A stretch of DNA of 64,000 nucleotides from positions 27,647 through 91,646 of the forward strand of contig JAKOYN010000117.1 of NCBI GenBank assembly GCA_029780415.1, in the 5' to 3' direction. Source of the stretch: RXIX01 sp003989075 (GTDB taxonomy: Bacteria; Pseudomonadota; Gammaproteobacteria; Competibacterales; Competibacteraceae). Of the stretch, positions 43,111-52,664 are shown piece after piece. Within the stretch, counting starts at the first letter, position 1. Each line of letters starts with the position of its first letter. The position numbers and the translations under genes were made by a program. The notes under the pieces are model-generated. The model did not search any database, was not told where the DNA came from, and saw nothing but the letters and a program-made list of their open reading frames with translations.

Positions 43111-44534
43111 GGCCGCTGCAGGATGCGGGCGATAGTGCCGGTGGTCGAGCAGCCATCGATATAATCCATCACCACCACCTGGCCGCCGCTGTCCCAGACG
43201 TGGCGGTTGCCGGGAATATGGGCCGGGTTGTTATCGCCGCCCTTGACCAGGTAATCGGGACTGACCGCGCTGATCAGCCGCTCCGGAGTGTCCTCGCCAA
43301 ATGGTACCACCCAGTCCACTGCCGCCAGTCCAGCCAACACCCGCATCCGTTGCCACAGGGCGTTGACCGGGCGCTCGGCGCCCTTGATCCGGCGCACCGA
43401 GGCATCGTCATTGACGGCGACGATCAGCCGATTACCGAGGCGCTTGGCCTGCTCCAGATAGGCGACATGGCCAGCGTGGAGAATGTCGAAACAGCCGTTG
43501 GTCATGACGATGGTTTCGCCGTGGGCCTTGGCGTCGGCGACTACCCGCAGCAGGGTTTCCTCATCGAGCACGCCGCGCGGGGGTTCCTCGTGGGCATACA
43601 GGGCGCGGCGCAGTTCGGACACGGTGACGCTGGCGGTACCAAGCTTGCCGACCACAATACCCGCCGCCAGATTGGCCAGCACCGTTGCTGCGGCCAGACT
43701 CAATCCGGCCGCCAGTCCGGTCGCGAGGGTGGCGATCACGGTATCGCCCGCGCCGGTGACGTCGTAAACCTCGCGGGCGCGCGCCGCCAGATGCAGCGGC
43801 TCGCCGCCCTCGCGCAGCAGGCTCATGCCCTGTTCGCCACGGGTGATCAGCAGCGCCTCCAGAGCCAGTTCACGGCGCAGCGCCTCGCCGCGATCAACCA
43901 GTTCCTGCTCATCGCGACAGGGACCGGTGACCGCCTCGAATTCGGCCAGATTGGGCGTAAGCAGGGTGGCGTTGCGATAGCGGGCGAAATCCTGGCCCTT
44001 CGGATCGACCAACACCGGCTTGCCAGCGGCGCGCGCCGCCTCGATGTAGGTCTCGACTTCGCGCAGCGCACCTTTCTGGTAATCGGACAGCACCACGATA
44101 TCGACCTCGGCCAGCCGGGCGCGGAAGCGCTCCTGCAGGCTCGCCGGTTCAAAACCGGGAAAGCCGTCCTCGAAATCCAGGCGCAACAACTGCTGGTTGC
44201 GGCTGAGTACGCGCAGCTTGGTGATGGTCGCCTGTCCGGGCAGGCGCAGCAACTCACAGGCGGCACCCAGCCGCTGCAGCCGTTGTTGCAGACGGTCGGC
44301 GGCCTCATCGGCACCGGCCACGCCCAGGACCCGGACCTGAGCGCCGAGCGTGGCGATGTTGACCGCGACATTGGCGGCGCCACCGGGGCGCTCTTCAATC
44401 TGTTCGACCCGCACCACCGGGACAGGCGCTTCCGGAGAAATCCGCGCGGCTGGGCCGTACCAGTAGCGGTCCAGCATGACGTCGCCGACAATCAGGATCC
44501 GGGCCGGCGCGAACGAAGGAATATGCACTTGCAT
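43107..44534 (-). CDS. hldE: Bifunctional heptose 7-phosphate kinase/heptose 1-phosphate adenylyltransferase
   Basis: HldE makes ADP-heptose for the lipopolysaccharide core. The 475-residue protein has an N-terminal PfkB kinase domain (about 1-315) with VGDVMLDRYWYGP, PGGAANVAVNIATLG and the catalytic DVTGAGDTVIA. Its C-terminal cytidylyltransferase-like domain (about 340-475) has TNGCFDILHAGHVAYL. The ATG at 44534 gives the standard N-terminus; upstream in-frame codons are ignored. It leads the operon hldE-oxidoreductase-AKR and is divergent from msbA, another lipopolysaccharide gene. Confidence 0.95.
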   Translation of the reverse strand: MQVHIPSFAPARILIVGDVMLDRYWYGPAARISPEAPVPVVRVEQIEERPGGAANVAVNIATLGAQVRVLGVAGADEAADRLQQRLQRLGAACELLRLPGQATITKLRVLSRNQQLLRLDFEDGFPGFEPASLQERFRARLAEVDIVVLSDYQKGALREVETYIEAARAAGKPVLVDPKGQDFARYRNATLLTPNLAEFEAVTGPCRDEQELVDRGEALRRELALEALLITRGEQGMSLLREGGEPLHLAARAREVYDVTGAGDTVIATLATGLAAGLSLAAATVLANLAAGIVVGKLGTASVTVSELRRALYAHEEPPRGVLDEETLLRVVADAKAHGETIVMTNGCFDILHAGHVAYLEQAKRLGNRLIVAVNDDASVRRIKGAERPVNALWQRMRVLAGLAAVDWVVPFGEDTPERLISAVSPDYLVKGGDNNPAHIPGNRHVWDSGGQVVVMDYIDGCSTTGTIARILQRP

Positions 44535-44626
44535 GGTAAACCTGGGGAGAGTTACACGGGAATTGCATGATAGCATGGTGGCATTTGGCTCCTGGCCGTT
44601 GCCTCTCGCCACCGCCCGCCCATCCG

Positions 44627-46363
44627 ATGAACAGTAAAGACCTCTATTTCCGGCTGCTGCGCTATGTACGGCCCCATACCCGCGTCTTCGCCCTGTCGCT
44701 GCTCGGCACGGTCATCGCCGCTGCCACCGAGCCGCTGATTCCGGCCCTGATCCAGCCGCTGCTCGATGGCAGCTTTGTGGCCAAGGATCCGCACAGCATT
44801 CGCCTGGTGCCGCTGCTGCTGGTCGCGGTGTTCATCATTCGCGGCCTGGCCATCTTCGTCGGTGCGCTGGCCATGGAATGGATTGCGCAGCGCGTGGTGA
44901 CCGATCTGCGCGGTGATCTGTTTGCCCGCCTGCTGACCCTGCCGACCCGCTACTTCGATGATCATTCCGCCGGCAACCTGCTATCACGCCTTACCTACGA
45001 CGTCACCCAGGTGATGAGCGCCACGACCCAGGCGCTGGTGACCCTGGTGCGCGACGGGCTGACCGTCATCGGCCTGCTGGGCTGGATGCTGTATTTGAAC
45101 TGGAAACTATCGCTGCTGGCCTTTCTGATTGCACCCGGCATCGCCCTGATCATGCGCCTGGTCAGCCGGCGGCTGCGCCGGCTGAGCCGCGAGCTGCAGG
45201 ATCTGATGGGCGATCTGGCCCACGTCATCGACGAGGTGTTGCAGGGGCACAAGGTGATCAAGATCTTTGGCGGCCAGGAGTACGAGCGGGCGCGTTTTCA
45301 CCGGGTCAACAACCGGGTGCGCCATTTCAATCTCAAGCTGGCCGCCGCGTCCGAAGGCAGCGGGCCGCTGGTGCAGCTGCTGGCGATTTTCGCTCTCGGC
45401 ACCATGATTTATTTTGCGTCGCTGCAATCAGCGGCCAACCAGATCACCGTCGGTGGTTTCGTATCGCTGTTTGGCGCCATGGCCATGCTGCTGGCGCCGA
45501 TCAAGCGTCTGACCAAGGTCAACGAGCAATTGCAGCGCGGTCTAGCAGCGGCGGAAGCCCTGTTTGCACTGCTTGACGAGCCGCCGGAAAGCGATCACGG
45601 CACCCGCAGTCTGGGGCGCGCCCGTGGTGAGGTGCGCTTCCAGCAGGTCAGCCACCGCTATCGCGCCGAGGGTGCTCCGGTACTGGAGCAGTTTGATCTG
45701 AGCGTGCAGCCCGGCGAAACCATCGCCCTGGTCGGCCCTTCCGGCAGCGGCAAGACTACCCTGATGGCGCTGCTGCCGCGCTTCTATGAACTGGATTCCG
45801 GGCGAATCCTGCTCGATGGCCTGCCGATCAACGAACTGCATCTGGCCGAGTTGCGCGCCAATATCGCTTATGTCAGTCAGGATATCGTGCTATTCAACGA
45901 TACCGTCGCTGCCAATATCGCCTATGGCGCCGGCTTCGAGGTCAGCGAGGCCCGGATTCTTGAGGCTGCCGAGCATGCCCATGCTCTGGACTTTATCCGG
46001 GAGCTGCCCGAGGGGCTGGCGACTCTGATTGGGGAAAATGGCGCGCGTCTGTCCGGTGGCCAGCGTCAGCGCATCGCCATCGCCCGCGCCCTGCTCAAGG
46101 ATGCACCGATCCTGATTCTTGATGAAGCCACCTCGGCGCTCGACACCCAATCCGAGCGCAAGGTGCAGCAGGCACTCGATACCCTGCGGCGCGGCCGCAC
46201 CGCCTTTGTCATCGCCCACCGCCTGTCCACGGTGGAAAATGCCGACCGCATCGTGGTGCTCGATCGTGGCCGCCTGATTGAAAGTGGTACCCATGGCGAA
46301 CTGCTCGCCCTGGGTGGCTTGTATGCCAGCCTGTACCGGATGCAGGCGCAACAGGCTGATTAA
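44627..46363 (+). CDS. msbA: Lipid A export ATP-binding/permease MsbA
   Basis: MsbA flips lipid A-core across the inner membrane. The 578-residue ABC half-transporter has six membrane helices (about 20-310) and a nucleotide-binding domain (about 335-578) with Walker A VGPSGSGKTTL, signature LSGGQRQRIAIARA and Walker B ILILDEATSALD. The N-terminus (LYFRLLRYVRPHTRVFALSL) and length are typical. The ATG at 44627 is chosen over upstream in-frame codons. The hldE start is 92 bp away on the other strand. Confidence 0.93.
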   Translation: MNSKDLYFRLLRYVRPHTRVFALSLLGTVIAAATEPLIPALIQPLLDGSFVAKDPHSIRLVPLLLVAVFIIRGLAIFVGALAMEWIAQRVVTDLRGDLFARLLTLPTRYFDDHSAGNLLSRLTYDVTQVMSATTQALVTLVRDGLTVIGLLGWMLYLNWKLSLLAFLIAPGIALIMRLVSRRLRRLSRELQDLMGDLAHVIDEVLQGHKVIKIFGGQEYERARFHRVNNRVRHFNLKLAAASEGSGPLVQLLAIFALGTMIYFASLQSAANQITVGGFVSLFGAMAMLLAPIKRLTKVNEQLQRGLAAAEALFALLDEPPESDHGTRSLGRARGEVRFQQVSHRYRAEGAPVLEQFDLSVQPGETIALVGPSGSGKTTLMALLPRFYELDSGRILLDGLPINELHLAELRANIAYVSQDIVLFNDTVAANIAYGAGFEVSEARILEAAEHAHALDFIRELPEGLATLIGENGARLSGGQRQRIAIARALLKDAPILILDEATSALDTQSERKVQQALDTLRRGRTAFVIAHRLSTVENADRIVVLDRGRLIESGTHGELLALGGLYASLYRMQAQQAD

Positions 46364-46507
46364 TAAATAATTCATGACCAAAGAGCCATTTCTTTCGAAT
46401 CGAACAACTAAACAACAAAGTTGTAAAAAAAATAAAAATTTATTTAAAACGCAACACGCATGCCGGCAACTGGTCTAAAATGGTCATGAACTTGCTGGAA
46501 AACTCCG
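46364..46507. other. AT-rich intergenic island before the RMF-like gene
   Basis: About 70 bp (46378-46449) are strikingly A/T-rich in an otherwise GC-rich window, including A-tracts around 46423-46448. This could act as an UP element or nucleoid-protein (H-NS/IHF-like) site. A TCTAAAAT sequence near 46473 may be a -10 element, without a convincing -35. A short inverted repeat ACAACT...AGTTGT lies near 46404-46424. Confidence 0.4.
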
Positions 46508-46705
46508 ATGCGTGGCAGTGGCGATTCCTCTCAGAAACTGGCCCCGCTGTTTCAACAGGCTTTTCGCCTGGGTTTTGAAGCAGCGCGCTGCGGTGACGAG
46601 CAAAATCCTTACGTTAAAAACAGTTATTTGTATCATGCCTGGGTCGCAGGCTGGGCGTCCTGGGGGCGGGGCTGGAACGATAATAACGACCTACGCTGGG
46701 ATTGA
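46508..46705 (+). CDS. Ribosome modulation factor-like protein
   Basis: This 65-residue basic/aromatic protein resembles ribosome modulation factor. A helix with spaced Gly residues (FRLGFEAARCG) is followed by the NPY motif and HAWVAGWASWGRGW near the C-terminus, matching the NPY...W..GW pattern of RMF and CrpP-like proteins. RMF joins ribosomes into inactive 100S dimers in stationary phase. It lies alone behind an AT-rich upstream region, which fits growth-phase control. It is longer at the N-terminus than classical RMF, so a distinct RMF-like subfamily is possible. Confidence 0.7.
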   Translation: MRGSGDSSQKLAPLFQQAFRLGFEAARCGDEQNPYVKNSYLYHAWVAGWASWGRGWNDNNDLRWD

Positions 46706-46818
46706 CGCAGCCGCCACACCGATTGCGTGGGTGTCGCGCCGCCCGGTGCTACACTTGAGCCGTTTTGACCTGTACCACGACTGATCCTGCATCCATTCCT
46801 TCGATTGAGCATCCACGC

Positions 46819-47352
46819 ATGAATAAAAAACTGTTTTTAATGCTTATTTTCAGCCTGATGGGCAGTGCGCCCGCCTGGAGCGGCGACGGTGACTGGGGCC
46901 GGGCGCGCAGCGCTCACGAGCGCGGTGACTACGCGGCCGAACTGGCCATCGTCCGCCCCTTGGCCGAGCAGGGCTATGCCTTTGCCCAGTTCAATCTGGG
47001 GGTGCTGTACGACAACGGCCAGGGTGTGCCGCAGGACGACGCCCAGGCGATCATCTGGTATCGCAAGGCTGCCGAACAGGGCCTGTCACAAGCGCAGGTC
47101 AATCTGGCGATCATGTACGAGGAAGGCGAAGGCGTGGACCGCGATCCGGTGCAGGCCTATGTCTGGTATGCGCTGGCTGAGAGCCAGGGTGATGGCCAAG
47201 CGCCGCAGGCCAAGCGTGAACTGGCTGAGAAGATGACGCCGGCGCAAATCGCCGAGGCCGAGAAGCAGGTCGAAGCTTTCCGCGCCACCCATATTTTCAG
47301 CATCCCGCAGCAGCCGCAATTCGATTCCGGTACCGGTCACGGCAACGGCTAG
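46819..47352 (+). CDS. Sel1-repeat periplasmic protein
   Basis: This 177-residue protein has a signal peptide (about 1-21, ending PAWSG) and Sel1-type tetratricopeptide repeats. The repeats are visible as AQFNLGVLYDNGQGVPQDDAQAI-like and AQVNLAIMYEEGEGVDRDPVQA-like units of 36 residues each. Such repeats mediate protein contacts in the envelope. The ATG at 46819 follows a possible GAGCATCC spacer; the site is weak. A disordered His/Gly tail ends the protein. Confidence 0.82.
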   Translation: MNKKLFLMLIFSLMGSAPAWSGDGDWGRARSAHERGDYAAELAIVRPLAEQGYAFAQFNLGVLYDNGQGVPQDDAQAIIWYRKAAEQGLSQAQVNLAIMYEEGEGVDRDPVQAYVWYALAESQGDGQAPQAKRELAEKMTPAQIAEAEKQVEAFRATHIFSIPQQPQFDSGTGHGNG

Positions 47353-47446
47353 CAACAGCACCGGGTGCGGACTTGTAGCGCGGCAACTCCCGGTCGCCCG
47401 CGCCCGCCCATGGATCGACGGGGACGGATTGGACAGCCAGGGCACG

Positions 47447-47470
47447 AAAAAGCCCGCCTTGCGGCGGGCT
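47447..47470 (-). terminator. Factor-independent terminator of the tRNA-Thr gene
   Basis: Read on the minus strand, an 8-bp GC-rich stem (AGCCCGCC/GGCGGGCT) with a 4-nt GCAA loop is followed by a run of T (plus-strand A tract 47447-47451). It lies 21 bp beyond the 3' end of the tRNA gene and is in the right orientation to end its transcript. Confidence 0.85.
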
Positions 47471-47491
47471 TGGGCGATGCTGGATCTCTTT

Positions 47492-47567
<76 letters not shown>

Positions 47568-47732
47568 GAAAAGCGAAGGTTGCAGACTATAGCCGACCCG
47601 GCCGGGCGATACAAGGCACGCTGTACCCGGTCGCCGTGCGGCGCGGCGAGTGGATCATTGGCGATCTGTGCGCGATGCGCAGCCCTGTGAAACAATAGGC
47701 AACTTCCCTGGCCACCGGGTTTTGTCCTCGCC

Positions 47733-50700
47733 ATGTCCGCTTCGCCCGCCAGCTCCCGGCCCGCGCCACCCCTGGTTGCGGTTCTGCCGTCCGATGCCCG
47801 CCAGACCCTGTCCTGGGGCATGCTGCACGGTGCCGCGCCGGCCCTGCTGATCGCCGCTGCGACCCGCTTTCGCGGCCTGGTACTGGCCATCACTCCCGAC
47901 AGCCAGAGTGCGCTGCGCCTGGAAAGCGAACTGCGCGTATTCGGCGGCGCGGCGCTGGATATTCTGACCTTTCCCGACTGGGAAACTCTGCCCTACGACG
48001 GCTTTTCGCCGCATCAGGACATTCTCTCGCAGCGACTGGCGGCCCTGTACCGGCTGCCACAGCGCCGCCATGGCATCCTGGTGGTGCCGGTGGCGACGCT
48101 GATGCAGCGTCTGGCGCCGCGCGATTATCTGGATCGCTATGCTCTGCTGCTGAAGACCGGCGAACAGCTGAATCTGGATAGCTTCCGCCAGCGCCTGGAG
48201 GCATCCGGTTATAACTGCGTGTCGCAGGTGGTCGAGCACGGCGAGTTCGCGGTACGCGGTGCGATTCTCGACCTGTTCCCGATGGGCGCGGCGCGACCCT
48301 ACCGCATCGAGCTGTTCGATGACACGGTCGAGAGCATCCGCGATTTCGATCCCGAGACCCAATTATCAGTGGCGCGTACCACAGCCATTGAGCTGTTGCC
48401 GGCGCGTGAATTCGCTCTGGACAAGGACAGCATCAGCCAGTTTCGCCAGGCCTGGCGGCGTCATTTCGAAGGCGATCCGCAGCGCAGCACACTGTATCGC
48501 GATGTGAGCGCCGGCCATGCGCCCGGCGGAATTGAATACTATCTGCCGCTGTTCTTCGCCCAGGCCGCGACTCTGTTCGATCACCTGCCGGAAAGTACCC
48601 TGGCGATCCGTCTGCCGGGTGTCGATGCAGCGATAGCCGCATTCCAAGCGCAGATCATGGACCGCTACGAACAGCTGCGCTACGACGCTGAGCGGCCGTT
48701 GCTGCCGCCGCCGCTGCTGTTTCTGGACGCGACGCAGGTGGAAAAGGCGCTAGCCCGCTATCCACGCATCGAACTGGGCGAAACCCGCGTTGAGGGGGTG
48801 AACTATCCGAGTGCGCCGCCGCCCGCCCTGTTTTTTGATGCCCGCGCTGCACGCCCGGCCGCTGCGCTGGAACAGTTTCTGGCTGATTTTCCCGGCCGGG
48901 TTCTGATCGCCGCCGAGTCGGCTGGGCGCCGCGAACTGCTGCTGGACACCCTGCGCGCTTATGGCCTGCAACCGACGGTATGCGCGAGCTGGAGCGCATT
49001 TCTTGAGCAGCCGCAGCTGCGTCTAGCGCTCACGGTAGCGCCGCTGGAACGTGGCCTGTTGCTGACTGATCCGCCGCTGGCGGTGATCGCTGAGGCGCAA
49101 CTGTACGGCGAGCGGGTACGCCAGAGCCGTCAGCGGGTGCGCAGCCGCGATCCTGAGACCATTCTGCGCGATCTGACCGACCTGAGTCCGGGTGCGCCGG
49201 TGGTCCACGAGGAACACGGTATCGGCCGCTATGCCGGGCTGGAGCGTCTGGAAGTGGCCGGGATCGATGGCGAGTTCGTGGTAGTTGAATATGCCGGCGG
49301 CGATCGCCTGTATGTGCCGGTCGCCTCGCTGCAACAGCTCAGCCGCTACACCGGCGCGGCGCCGGAACATGCGCCGCTGCACCGCCTCGGCAGTGGCCAA
49401 TGGGAGAAGGTCAAGCGCAAGGCCGCCGAACAGGCCAGTGATGCCGCCGCCGAACTGCTCGATCTGTACGCGCGGCGGGCGGCCCGCCCCGGCCATGCTT
49501 TCCGGCTCAGCGAAGCCGACTATGCCGCCTTTGCCGCGGGTTTTCCCTTTGAGGAAACCGCCGATCAGCAGGCCGCCATTGCCGCGGTGATCGCCGATTT
49601 GCGTTCCGGCAAGCCCATGGACCGGGTCGTATGCGGCGATGTCGGCTTTGGCAAGACCGAGGTGGCGATGCGCGCCGCCTTCGTTGCCGTGCAGGATGGG
49701 CGACAGGTGGCGGTGCTGGCGCCGACCACGCTGCTGGCGCAGCAGCACACCCAGAATTTTCTCGATCGCTTTGCGGATTGGCCGGTGCGCATTGAATCGC
49801 TGTCGCGCTTCCGTTCACCCAAGCAGCAGGCCGAGACCCTCAAGGCGCTGGCCGCAGGTCAGGTCGATATCCTGATCGGCACCCACAAGCTGTTGCAGGA
49901 TAGCGTGTGCTTCAAACAGCTCGGGCTGGTGGTGATCGACGAGGAACACCGCTTTGGCGTGCGCCACAAGGAGCAGCTCAAGGCACTGCGCAACAGTGTC
50001 GATGTACTGACCCTGACCGCGACCCCGATTCCACGCACCTTGAACATGGCCATGGCCGGGCTGCGTGAACTGTCGATCATCGCTACGCCGCCGGCCGGGC
50101 GTCTGGCGGTGAAAACCTTTGTCGGTGAGTGGAACAAGGCGCTGATTCAGGAAGCCTGCCAGCGCGAGCTGAAGCGCGGAGGACAGATCTACTTTCTGCA
50201 TAACGAGGTCGAGACCATCGAGCGCATGGCCGCGCAACTGGCTGATCTGGTGCCGAGCGCGCGTCTGGCGATTGCCCATGGTCAGATGCGCGAGCGTGAG
50301 CTGGAGCAGGTGATGCTCGACTTCTATCACCGCCGCTGCAACCTGCTGCTTTGCACCACGATCATCGAATCGGGCATCGACGTGCCCAGCGCCAACACCA
50401 TCATCATTCATCGCGCCGACAAGCTGGGGCTGGCGCAGTTACACCAGTTGCGCGGCCGGGTCGGGCGTTCACATCACCGTGCCTATGCCTATCTGATCGT
50501 GCCGCCCCGCGCGGCCATGACCGCCGATGCCATCAAGCGCATCGAGGCCATCGAATCGCTGGAGGATCTCGGCGCCGGTTTTCTGCTCGCCAGCCACGAT
50601 CTGGAAATTCGCGGCGCCGGCGAACTGCTCGGCGAGTCGCAGAGCGGCCAGATCCACGAGGTTGGTTTCAGTCTGTACATGGAACTGCTGGAACGGGCTG

Positions 50701-51188
50701 TGCAAGCACTGAAGGCCGGGCGGATGCCAGAGCTGGATCGGCCGCTCGATCACGGTCCGGAAATCGATCTGCAAAGCCCCGCGCTGATCCCCGACGATTA
50801 CCTGCCCGATGTGCACAGCCGGCTGATTCTGTATAAACGCATTGCCAGTGCCACCGATGCTGGCGCGCTGCGCGAACTGCAGGTGGAGATGATCGACCGC
50901 TTTGGTTTGCTGCCGGCACCGCTCAAGCACCTGTTCCGGGTTACTGAATTGAAGCTGCGGGCCTTGCCGCTCGGGGTGCGCAGGATCGAGGCCGGCCCCA
51001 AGGGCGGGCGCCTGGTGTTCGGGCCGGCGCCGAAAATCGATCCGGCGCGCGTGGTGCGGCTGATTCAGCGACAGCCACGGGTTTATAAGCTCGATGGTCA
51101 GGACCGGCTGCGTTTTCTGCAGGAACTGCCCGACGCCGCGGCGCGGGTCGCAGCAGTCGAGCGTCTGTTGGAGCTACTGGCGGGTTGA
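47733..51188 (+). CDS. mfd: Transcription-repair coupling factor Mfd
   Basis: Mfd removes RNA polymerase stalled at DNA damage and recruits UvrA. The 1151-residue protein has a UvrB-like N-module (about 1-340) and a polymerase-interaction domain near 475-545 (VVHEEHGIGRYAGLERLE). The translocase module has Walker A CGDVGFGKTEVAMRAAF, DEEH in VVIDEEHRFGV, and GRVGRSHHRAYAYL. The C-terminal autoinhibitory domain is present. With the XPB-Bax1 pair and MutS, this is the third DNA repair locus in the window. It ends 8 bp from the convergent HPt gene. Confidence 0.96.
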   Translation: MSASPASSRPAPPLVAVLPSDARQTLSWGMLHGAAPALLIAAATRFRGLVLAITPDSQSALRLESELRVFGGAALDILTFPDWETLPYDGFSPHQDILSQRLAALYRLPQRRHGILVVPVATLMQRLAPRDYLDRYALLLKTGEQLNLDSFRQRLEASGYNCVSQVVEHGEFAVRGAILDLFPMGAARPYRIELFDDTVESIRDFDPETQLSVARTTAIELLPAREFALDKDSISQFRQAWRRHFEGDPQRSTLYRDVSAGHAPGGIEYYLPLFFAQAATLFDHLPESTLAIRLPGVDAAIAAFQAQIMDRYEQLRYDAERPLLPPPLLFLDATQVEKALARYPRIELGETRVEGVNYPSAPPPALFFDARAARPAAALEQFLADFPGRVLIAAESAGRRELLLDTLRAYGLQPTVCASWSAFLEQPQLRLALTVAPLERGLLLTDPPLAVIAEAQLYGERVRQSRQRVRSRDPETILRDLTDLSPGAPVVHEEHGIGRYAGLERLEVAGIDGEFVVVEYAGGDRLYVPVASLQQLSRYTGAAPEHAPLHRLGSGQWEKVKRKAAEQASDAAAELLDLYARRAARPGHAFRLSEADYAAFAAGFPFEETADQQAAIAAVIADLRSGKPMDRVVCGDVGFGKTEVAMRAAFVAVQDGRQVAVLAPTTLLAQQHTQNFLDRFADWPVRIESLSRFRSPKQQAETLKALAAGQVDILIGTHKLLQDSVCFKQLGLVVIDEEHRFGVRHKEQLKALRNSVDVLTLTATPIPRTLNMAMAGLRELSIIATPPAGRLAVKTFVGEWNKALIQEACQRELKRGGQIYFLHNEVETIERMAAQLADLVPSARLAIAHGQMRERELEQVMLDFYHRRCNLLLCTTIIESGIDVPSANTIIIHRADKLGLAQLHQLRGRVGRSHHRAYAYLIVPPRAAMTADAIKRIEAIESLEDLGAGFLLASHDLEIRGAGELLGESQSGQIHEVGFSLYMELLERAVQALKAGRMPELDRPLDHGPEIDLQSPALIPDDYLPDVHSRLILYKRIASATDAGALRELQVEMIDRFGLLPAPLKHLFRVTELKLRALPLGVRRIEAGPKGGRLVFGPAPKIDPARVVRLIQRQPRVYKLDGQDRLRFLQELPDAAARVAAVERLLELLAG

Positions 51189-51196
51189 AGTGCCGC

Positions 51197-51556
51197 TTAT
51201 GCAATGTGCTGTTGCAGGCGGGCCATGGTCGTAGCGGTGAAATCGCGCGCCAGCGGCAACAGTGCGACGGCATCGGCTACGGTGCCGTCGCGGCCCGCCT
51301 GTTCCAGGCGGCGCACCACTTCGGCCAGGCGCAGCGCGCCGAGACTGCCGCAACTGGACTTGAGCTTGTGCGCCGCGCTGTATAGCTCATTGCTGTCACC
51401 CTGGGCGACAGCCGCTTCCATATGAGCGAGTTGCACCGGCAGATCGTGCAGGAAGGTATTCAGCAGGTCGGTAAACTCATCTTCCATGATCTCGCGCAAC
51501 TCGATGATGATGTCTTCATCGAGCAGGGGCAGTTGGTTGAGATCGATATCGCTCAT
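51197..51556 (-). CDS. HPt histidine phosphotransfer protein
   Basis: This 119-residue stand-alone phosphotransfer protein has the phospho-accepting His in AAHKLKSSCGSLGA (His near residue 63) within a four-helix bundle. It would relay phosphate between a hybrid histidine kinase and a response regulator, neither of which is in the window. The start (MSDIDLNQLPLLDEDII) is preceded by a 158-bp gap shared with the divergent CYTH gene. Confidence 0.9.
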   Translation of the reverse strand: MSDIDLNQLPLLDEDIIIELREIMEDEFTDLLNTFLHDLPVQLAHMEAAVAQGDSNELYSAAHKLKSSCGSLGALRLAEVVRRLEQAGRDGTVADAVALLPLARDFTATTMARLQQHIA

Positions 51557-51714
51557 TGGGCGTTTTCCCGGACAGCAGTGTTAGGAGGCGGATGATGGAC
51601 AAGCATACACAAAGCCCCGGATATGGCGAAGGGTGTCGCCCCAACGTAAAACCGGACCCGCCCGACCGTAACCGAACCTGTGCGGCTTGATCCCGAATCG
51701 AGGAGAACAAAAGC

Positions 51715-52185
51715 ATGGCTCTGGAAATCGAACATAAGTTTCTGCTGCGCGATGAGCGCTGGCGCGACCAAGTGGAACACTCGCTGCGCATGCGTCAGGG
51801 CTATCTGGTCAGCGATGCGACGCGCTCGGTGCGGGTGCGGGTTGCCGGTGACCAAGGTTACTTGAACATCAAGAGCGGCACGCTGGGCATTGCGCGCCGC
51901 GAGTACGAGTACCGCATTCCGCTGGCCGAGGCCGAGGAACTGCTCAATACCCTGTGCGAGAAACCGCTGCTGGAGAAGACCCGTCACTTTATCCACTACG
52001 GTGATCATCTCTGGGAAGTGGATGAGTTTGGCGGTGATAACGCCGGACTGATTGTCGCCGAAGTCGAACTGGGTACAGTTGACGAAGCATTCGCGCGCCC
52101 CGACTGGATTGGCGAGGAGGTGTCCCATGATCTGCGCTATTACAACTCGCAACTGGTGCGCCATCCCTACAAGGACTGGCGGTGA
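51715..52185 (+). CDS. CYTH-domain triphosphatase
   Basis: This 156-residue triphosphate tunnel enzyme begins with the eponymous motif EIEHKFLL (ExExK-type: E4, E6, K8). Alternating basic and acidic strands follow (SVRVRVAG, YLNIKSG, YEYRIPL, WEVDEFGG, LIVAEVEL). Bacterial proteins of this size hydrolyse inorganic tripolyphosphate. A GAGGAGA site precedes the ATG. Its stop overlaps the start of the YkuD gene by 4 bp. Confidence 0.9.
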   Translation: MALEIEHKFLLRDERWRDQVEHSLRMRQGYLVSDATRSVRVRVAGDQGYLNIKSGTLGIARREYEYRIPLAEAEELLNTLCEKPLLEKTRHFIHYGDHLWEVDEFGGDNAGLIVAEVELGTVDEAFARPDWIGEEVSHDLRYYNSQLVRHPYKDWR

Positions 52186-52664
52186 GCGGGCGGCTGCTGC
52201 GCGTCGATCTGGCCGGGCAGCGGCTGAGCCTGTTTGAAGGCGAACGGCTGCGGGCGAGCTATCCGGTGTCCACTGCCCGCAACGGTCCTGGCGAACAGCG
52301 CGGCAGTGGCTGCACACCGCGCGGCTGGCACCGGATCCGCATCGCCATTGGCGCCGGCCTGCCGGAGAACACGGTGTTCGTGGGCCGACGCCCGACCGGC
52401 GAGATCTATGACGCGGAATTGGCCGCCCGCTATCCCGAGCGTGATTGGATTCTGACCCGGATTCTGTGGCTGACCGGTCTGGAGCCGGGGCGCAACCGGG
52501 GCGGTGAGTGCGATACCCTGCGCCGCTTCATCTACATTCACGGTTGCCCGGACAGTGCGCCGCTGGGCGTACCGCTGTCGCATGGCTGCGTGCGCATGCA
52601 CAACGCCGCGCTGCTGGCGCTGTTTGAGCAGGTTGCGGCGGGAGATCGGGTGTGGATCGGCTGA
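52182..52664 (+). CDS. L,D-transpeptidase (YkuD domain), no signal peptide
   Basis: This 160-residue YkuD-type catalytic domain has the active-site pattern IHGCPDSAPLGVPLSHGCVRM (catalytic Cys in SHGCVRM). Such enzymes cross-link peptidoglycan or attach lipoproteins to it. The protein begins directly with the domain and lacks a signal peptide or membrane helix. It is therefore either cytoplasmic or exported by an unseen route. The GTG at 52182 overlaps the CYTH stop, and the 3' end overlaps the DUF2064 gene by 13 bp, making a tight three-gene unit. Confidence 0.87.
   Translation: MSGRLLRVDLAGQRLSLFEGERLRASYPVSTARNGPGEQRGSGCTPRGWHRIRIAIGAGLPENTVFVGRRPTGEIYDAELAARYPERDWILTRILWLTGLEPGRNRGGECDTLRRFIYIHGCPDSAPLGVPLSHGCVRMHNAALLALFEQVAAGDRVWIG

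Noticed and set aside
43200..44570. A 456-codon plus-strand open frame antisense to hldE
   Set aside because: HldE is certain on the minus strand and the antisense product shows no domain.
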